DNA from: Siphonodentalium dalli
Taxonomy: Eukaryota > Mollusca > Scaphopoda > Gadilida > Siphonodentaliidae
NCBI GenBank assembly: GCA_032622095.1
Contig: CP136068.1
Coordinates: 10,461,729-10,525,728 of the forward strand
Length of the DNA: 64,000 bases
Direction: 5' to 3'
Part shown: piece after piece, positions 59,201 to 64,000 of the stretch
How the letters are laid out: the number at the start of each line of letters is the position of its first letter
Position numbering within the stretch: the first letter of the stretch is position 1
The notes under the pieces: model-generated
What the model was told of the DNA's origin: nothing
Database searches by the model: none
Seen by the model: the letters and a program-made list of their open reading frames with translations, nothing else
Position numbers and translations under genes: made by a program

Positions 59201-60299
59201 CTGGGTATATTTAGAAATTATGGAATTGTGTGCACCATTTGCTTTGAAGAAATCAACAATTCATAATATATTTCCAATTTCAGCCTAGTAAATATACTCT
59301 CTTGTAATTATTTTCAAAATATGTCAATTCTAGTTCAATTGGAGCTTAACAACTGATATGCCATGAATGTGTCTACAAAATGTCAACAGTGACTCGAAGG
59401 TGAAGACTGTCTGATATGTTATCAGCTTAAAATGTATTACAGCCAAAATAGCCAAAGCACATGTTTAGCTTAGGTAATATCATGCAGGGGAAAAGTATTA
59501 CTCCCACCCTACACACTTTAGCACAGACAGCCCGTGTGAGTTAGCTGGGTGATATTTCCATGTTTCACATAACACGTGACCATCTATCTCACCCAACCCA
59601 CGTGACTGCTTTACTTATTTAATTAAGAGCTAATTTAATAATCCGCCATTATGTTTTGTGTGAACTAAAACAATGGCGACCAACCAGTTACGCTTCGCGT
59701 TTCAAGTAAATAAATACGGACGAATTCTTGCTAATATGCACATGGTGATAAGCTTCGAACATGTTAATCACGAAGAACCTTTAACATAACCTCACTTGCA
59801 GACGCAGAGTTGCACAGCATGCACTATAAGCGATTAATTGTACGAACACATTCTATCAAAAACAGATGGCAACCAAAGCGAAACTTGCATGCACATTTCG
59901 TAACTCGCTGATTCACAAAAGACGAATGAAATAGTTCCACAATCGAAGAGATGTCATCGTTGCAATAAATCGTCGATCGCGTCTAACTAACATTTGTTTG
60001 TCATATATTCACATGTTTTCTTTTCTAATGGTACCGATATGAGCATTTTCCATGACAAAATCGATTAGTCTAGGTGTTTATACTTCATATCAATACGCGC
60101 GTTTTTTTGGAATAGGGCCAGGTGCACCGATGTGACGTATCATGTCGATTTCATAAGACCATATCAATTTCACTCTAACGTATTAACCCTGCGAGCACGG
60201 ATGTCGCGCTTTGTTTTTACAGTATATAACTACTGGAATATGCAAATGATTGGTATACAAACAAAAATCGGAATGATGCTCTAGGGTTGGGAGAAAAAT
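59201..60299. other. No recognisable gene
   Basis: Unique-looking AT-rich sequence. No long frame or repeat. Confidence 0.45.
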
Positions 60300-60451
60300 T
60301 ATCCATCATGCCATGGGATGTGGGCATGGAAACATCTCACCCTAGGGGCTAGAATTTTGGTCCGGACGATCGGCAAGCCTCGTGTCCGGCCCAAATATCT
60401 GGCCCCGACGGTGAGATGTTTCCATACCCACATCTCAGGTCATGATGGATA
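60300..60451. repeat. Foldback element (67-bp arms)
   Basis: The left arm (tatccatcatgccatgggat, gtgggcatggaaacatctca, ggggctagaattttggtccg) is mirrored by the right arm (cggcccaaatatctggcccc, tgagatgtttccatacccac, atctcaggtcatgatggata). The loop is about 16 bp and the arms are about 85% complementary. No ORF. Confidence 0.82.
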
Positions 60452-61670
60452 CTATTAATCTTACTGGATATGCAGGGGTTAATATTTTGGGAAAATTACA
60501 ATGTTTTTTGGGGGGAAAATTGGATGCATCTACCTTATAAAGTAAGCTGTACTAATGTTTTGTGTACGTCTATCAGCTTCTGATTGGTTACTGTATTTGT
60601 CCACATATATGCATTATAAATTCCATTTGGCATTGTCGATTTTGACCACAAGGTACACCCACTAGTAGCATACTCTCGTCACACACTCATCTGGAAACTC
60701 CAATGCATGTATGTGGTAGAAAAAATAAAAGCATATCAGCCAGTATGTGCAAATGTTTTGACTGTATTAAAACACTTTTCAATTAAAACAGCCCCCGAAA
60801 CAGGTTAAACTGCCATTTGAACAAAATGAGAAAAAAAATTTCCAGTCAAACGAGTAATATAAGTAGGGTTTCATGTGGTTTTAGACCACAATTAGTGAAA
60901 TTTGGGGAGGGGTGAGTGTCAACAAATTGGGAGTAAAAAATATTGTTTGCAGGTTTGGGGGTGGTGGGTCCCAGAAAATGCCAGATGCAGACAAACGGCA
61001 TACATTCTTGCAATTTCCGACTACCCACTGTGCCCACAGCACATTTGCACACATATATTAGTGGTACTTAATCATTCTATTTGTATTCCTATAGCTCTGT
61101 CGCCACCTTTAAATATATTACAGTTCAATAGCCTATGTGGTTCATAAGTCATAGCCAATTATAGGTGACACTATTTTTCAAAATCCCAGTAATTTTTCGC
61201 AATTTCGAAAGTTATCGCAAAGTTTTCGAACAAGCCTATATTTTTGTTCAGTATTATATCTCTTGTTTTATTGTCACACATAATTAATATAAATGATCTC
61301 TTTTTAATTTTATAAACGCAGTCACTTTTTATTCGTTGACATTTGTTCTGGATGGAGTTTTTATTTTAGGGGTAAGAGTTGTCTTCCCCGAATAACCTAT
61401 TCTGGGACAGGTTCTGAAGCGGACAACAAACACGATCGGACGCGTAATATATGCCCTTTAAAATGAGTTACAGAAACCGTTGATGGGAGTTGCAGCTAAC
61501 CTCTAGACTAGATGCCTTCCTCGAACTTTCCGGTCGGAAGTACTTCATTTGAAGTGCAATATCACAGTATGCCGCAACCATGCATAAATAATCATCTTTG
61601 ATTCATATGTTGTATGTGTAGTGTCGGAGAAAGCCACATCGTAATATGTGCCACTGTTTTATGACAACAA
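60452..61670. other. Putative upstream region of the 61.67-kb exon, nothing firm
   Basis: AT-rich sequence with short overlapping open frames. No promoter element can be assigned with confidence. Confidence 0.4.
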
Positions 61671-61725
61671 ATGTCTCAACGCCTAGGAATACTTGTTTGC
61701 TTCGCTGCGATCTTCGTTCTGATGG
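61671..61725 (+). CDS. Candidate first exon encoding a signal peptide
   Basis: ATG TCT CAA CGC opens MSQRLGILVCFAAIFVLM, a basic n-region followed by a 14-residue hydrophobic core. The exon ends ATG G followed by gtgagt, phase 1, with A at -3 of the start. A signal-peptide exon ending in phase 1 is the same design as exon 1 of the Ig gene at 23 kb, so a secreted or membrane protein with phase-1 domain exons is expected downstream. The only acceptor in the window that I found plausible (ttgtcatctttcag, 63070) gives a short frame, AELYYGMKNAI then stop. The real second exon may therefore lie beyond the window. A chance match is possible. Confidence 0.45.
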
Positions 61726-62043
61726 GTGAGTGTATGTCTATATATGTACACACTGATTATTATTTTCCTGGCTATGACTGAAAACTGCGTCCGGTTCATA
61801 CTAATGTGGGGGGACGCAAATCCGGCGTGTGCTGGTTCAGAAAGTTTGTATAGGTGCCCCCTTTGTACCAGACCGACATTTCCAAAATGCTAAAACTTCC
61901 ATTGCACCCATGTATTGGAAATTGACATTTTGTACATCCTACTTTAAACTGTCCACATTTTGGAAGGTTAAAATCTAACACTTCATAATTATGCCAGACA
62001 TTCCTGACTGAAAGTAGCGGCAACAACAGTCTGGTTACGTCCG

Positions 62044-62133
<90 letters not shown>

Positions 62134-62135
62134 CT
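62044..62135. repeat. (TA)n(CA)n(TA)n microsatellite
   Basis: About 90 bp of tatata, then cacaca, then tatata. Open frames crossing it are artefacts of the repeat. Confidence 0.97.
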
Positions 62136-62333
62136 ATATATTTATAAAATAATGAAGAAACTCTCCTCTGAGGTAGGTGACTGCTGGCGTCAAGAAGGGG
62201 CATACCTCAAATTACAGCTTGGTTGATAATTACCCATTTATTTACTATACATACTGATATATACGCTGTATATACACAAAATGCACTTCGATTTCCGCTT
62301 CGGTGCTTACAAATCAATTCACTATTGAGCGAA

Positions 62334-62376
62334 TATATATATATATAGCTATATATATATATATATATACATATAT
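62334..62376. repeat. (TA)n microsatellite
   Basis: Two TA runs around agctatata. Confidence 0.95.
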
Positions 62377-62399
62377 TCATAAAAGTAAGTAAGCCATGG

Positions 62400-64000
62400 T
62401 TCATGGTTTATGTTGCTAGGGCTTTCCATGGTTTACATATCTTCAGGCAACATATACATGTATAGCCATATGACCATACGTAAACGTAAGAAATCCCACG
62501 TAGATTAAATCAATCCCGGTATCGAAATTAGTCGACGAAATTGCTGTGACACATGCAGGCAGATAAAGGGACATAATGACATTTCTTCCCGTGTTCAAAT
62601 AACAGAGGTTTTCTTTTGTGCGACACTTCACATTTTCACAACACGGTATCTACTCGATGTGTATACTGGTAACACCGAAGATCTGGTCTGCTTGATATAA
62701 GTTAATAAGAAAGTGATGTGACACATAACCGCTCTACATATGGAGTGAGTATTCCCAATTATCTCATATCTCAAACAAACACTCATTTGCAACTGAGCCG
62801 CGCTAGCTGTGGTGACACACGGCGTTTATTGCGTAACATGCTTTACAGGTTATATGTGGGCACATGCTATAATAGTTTACATACACAATGTAAATACATC
62901 TTAGAAAGTCTGCACAGCCGGTCAGGAAAAAACCATGCACCCCTTTTATAGGGACTGGAAACCTGAAATCCGAAGCCCATTCGTATGTGCAGCTCGGGTG
63001 TTCGGACCGCACCCTTATTGAAATCTACTCAATATTCTGAACATTGTGAATAATTTGTCATCTTTCAGCTGAGTTATATTACGGAATGAAGAACGCTATA
63101 TAGCTGGACACAGCATTGATAATTCCTTTCATTTGATTGAATTTTTTTTATAAATTTTATTTTTGAAAATTAATGTGACCCTCTCAGTGAAGTTACACGG
63201 CTAGACTGACGAATTCTCCGCTCTAGCGATCTGAACAATTTCCACAAATCTCATTCTCATTGGCTACAATTCGAAATAGGCTCCGCCTATAATAAACAAC
63301 TCTATATGCCCGAACTGTGAATCACGAAGACCTCACTGAGTAGACATTCAGTTATCCTTCCAGTGCCAACCTACGTTCATATTTTATACCAGTACTATGC
63401 TTTGTATTGAATACAGATATAAATTATGTGTATTATTTATATTACTAAGAAGATAAAATCACGTGATAAAATAACCAGAAAGTCACAAGTTAATTTTGTT
63501 TACACTTATGCTAATACAATATAATACACCAATTCTTACAAAAACACAACATTGAGATGCAGGTGAACAGTAAGTGACACATCCTTTGATTTTATTGACA
63601 ACTAAGAATAGAATAAGATGTGTATAATTCACAAAAATATTAACACAAGTGTATACTATTATACATCTTTATTTTTTAAGAAAAACAATTGGAAAAAATA
63701 ATGAAAGCACAGATGTGCTTGAGTATATTATCCTATTCCACACGATACAAAGATGTGACTGTATTCATCTTCAAAATGCTTCAAAATGGGGGTGAGCTTA
63801 TCTAAAAGGACCATCCCATGTTTTATTTAGGGTAAAAAACCCAAATTGGGTTTATCTTCAAGGATGGGCTTACTGGTGGGTGTATACAGCATGTGTGCTA
63901 AACCAGAGTTTGGAGGGGGTAAAATAGGTTTGGCAGGGAGGCCCAATTACAATCAGTTTCGCCTGTTGATATTTACTGCTCAACTTTGTCCACTGGAGCA
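62400..64000. other. No recognisable gene
   Basis: It may be the first intron of the gene starting at 61671. Apart from a possible acceptor at about 63070, nothing is supported to the window end. Confidence 0.45.

Noticed and set aside
61796-62203. 135-codon minus-strand ORF
   Set aside because: Its middle is the translation of a (TA)n/(CA)n microsatellite.
1-64000. CRISPR arrays, operons, riboswitches, Shine-Dalgarno sites
   Set aside because: The tandem repeats lack the spacer-repeat regularity of CRISPR, and splice sites, LINEs and a SINE show this is animal nuclear DNA.

Overview
This is an AT-rich (roughly one third G+C), gene-poor stretch of animal nuclear DNA. It has spliced genes with GT/AG introns, several clades of decayed LINEs, a tRNA-derived SINE, many foldback or MITE-type elements and long TA/CA microsatellites. 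There is no prokaryotic gene organisation. The mix of CR1/Jockey-like and L1/Tx1-like LINEs, a Crypton/ZMYM2-QRICH1-like domain, frequent acatgtacatgta-type simple repeats and a mollusc-like V plus C immunoglobulin receptor suggests an invertebrate deuterostome or lophotrochozoan, most likely a mollusc. That placement is an inference.

The best supported gene is on the minus strand between about 23.07 and 9.23 kb. Five coding exons join in frame with matching phases and consensus splice sites: a signal peptide, a V-like Ig domain, an Ig C-type domain split over two exons, and a Ser/Thr-rich stalk with a transmembrane helix. The product is a type I membrane protein of at least 291 residues. It is IgSF and receptor-like, and its ligand is unknown. 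The 6.1 kb intron that splits the second Ig domain contains a candidate two-exon gene on the opposite strand (14.00-15.47 kb).

Weaker gene evidence includes a signal-peptide first exon at 61.67 kb (+), a candidate first exon at 42.82-42.72 kb (-), a cysteine-bearing ORF at 29.1 kb (+), a decayed Ig V-like fragment at 48.9 kb (-), and two tandem Ig-half-domain-like ORFs at 24.9 and 25.8 kb (+).

Layout. 0-9 kb: foldback elements, a ~166-bp satellite split by a TTAA-flanked MITE, a broken Crypton-like tyrosine-recombinase fragment and two more TTAA-type MITEs. 9-23 kb: the Ig gene with its introns and nested gene. 23.5-26 kb: tandem segmental duplications. 26-32 kb: MITEs, including a near-perfect 257-bp palindrome, and a SINE. 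32-34 kb: an L1/Tx1-like LINE remnant and a local duplication. 36-36.7 kb: identical 105-bp direct repeats 660 bp apart. 37-40.5 kb: a Jockey/CR1-like LINE (+) and an orphan LINE ORF1 (-). 40.7-42.3 kb: a duplication and a Helitron. 48-50 kb: MITE copies. 52.5-59.2 kb: further LINE pieces. 60-64 kb: a foldback element, the candidate signal exon and microsatellites. Stretches with nothing recognisable are stated in the list. All calls come from reading the sequence alone, with no database search or transcript data.
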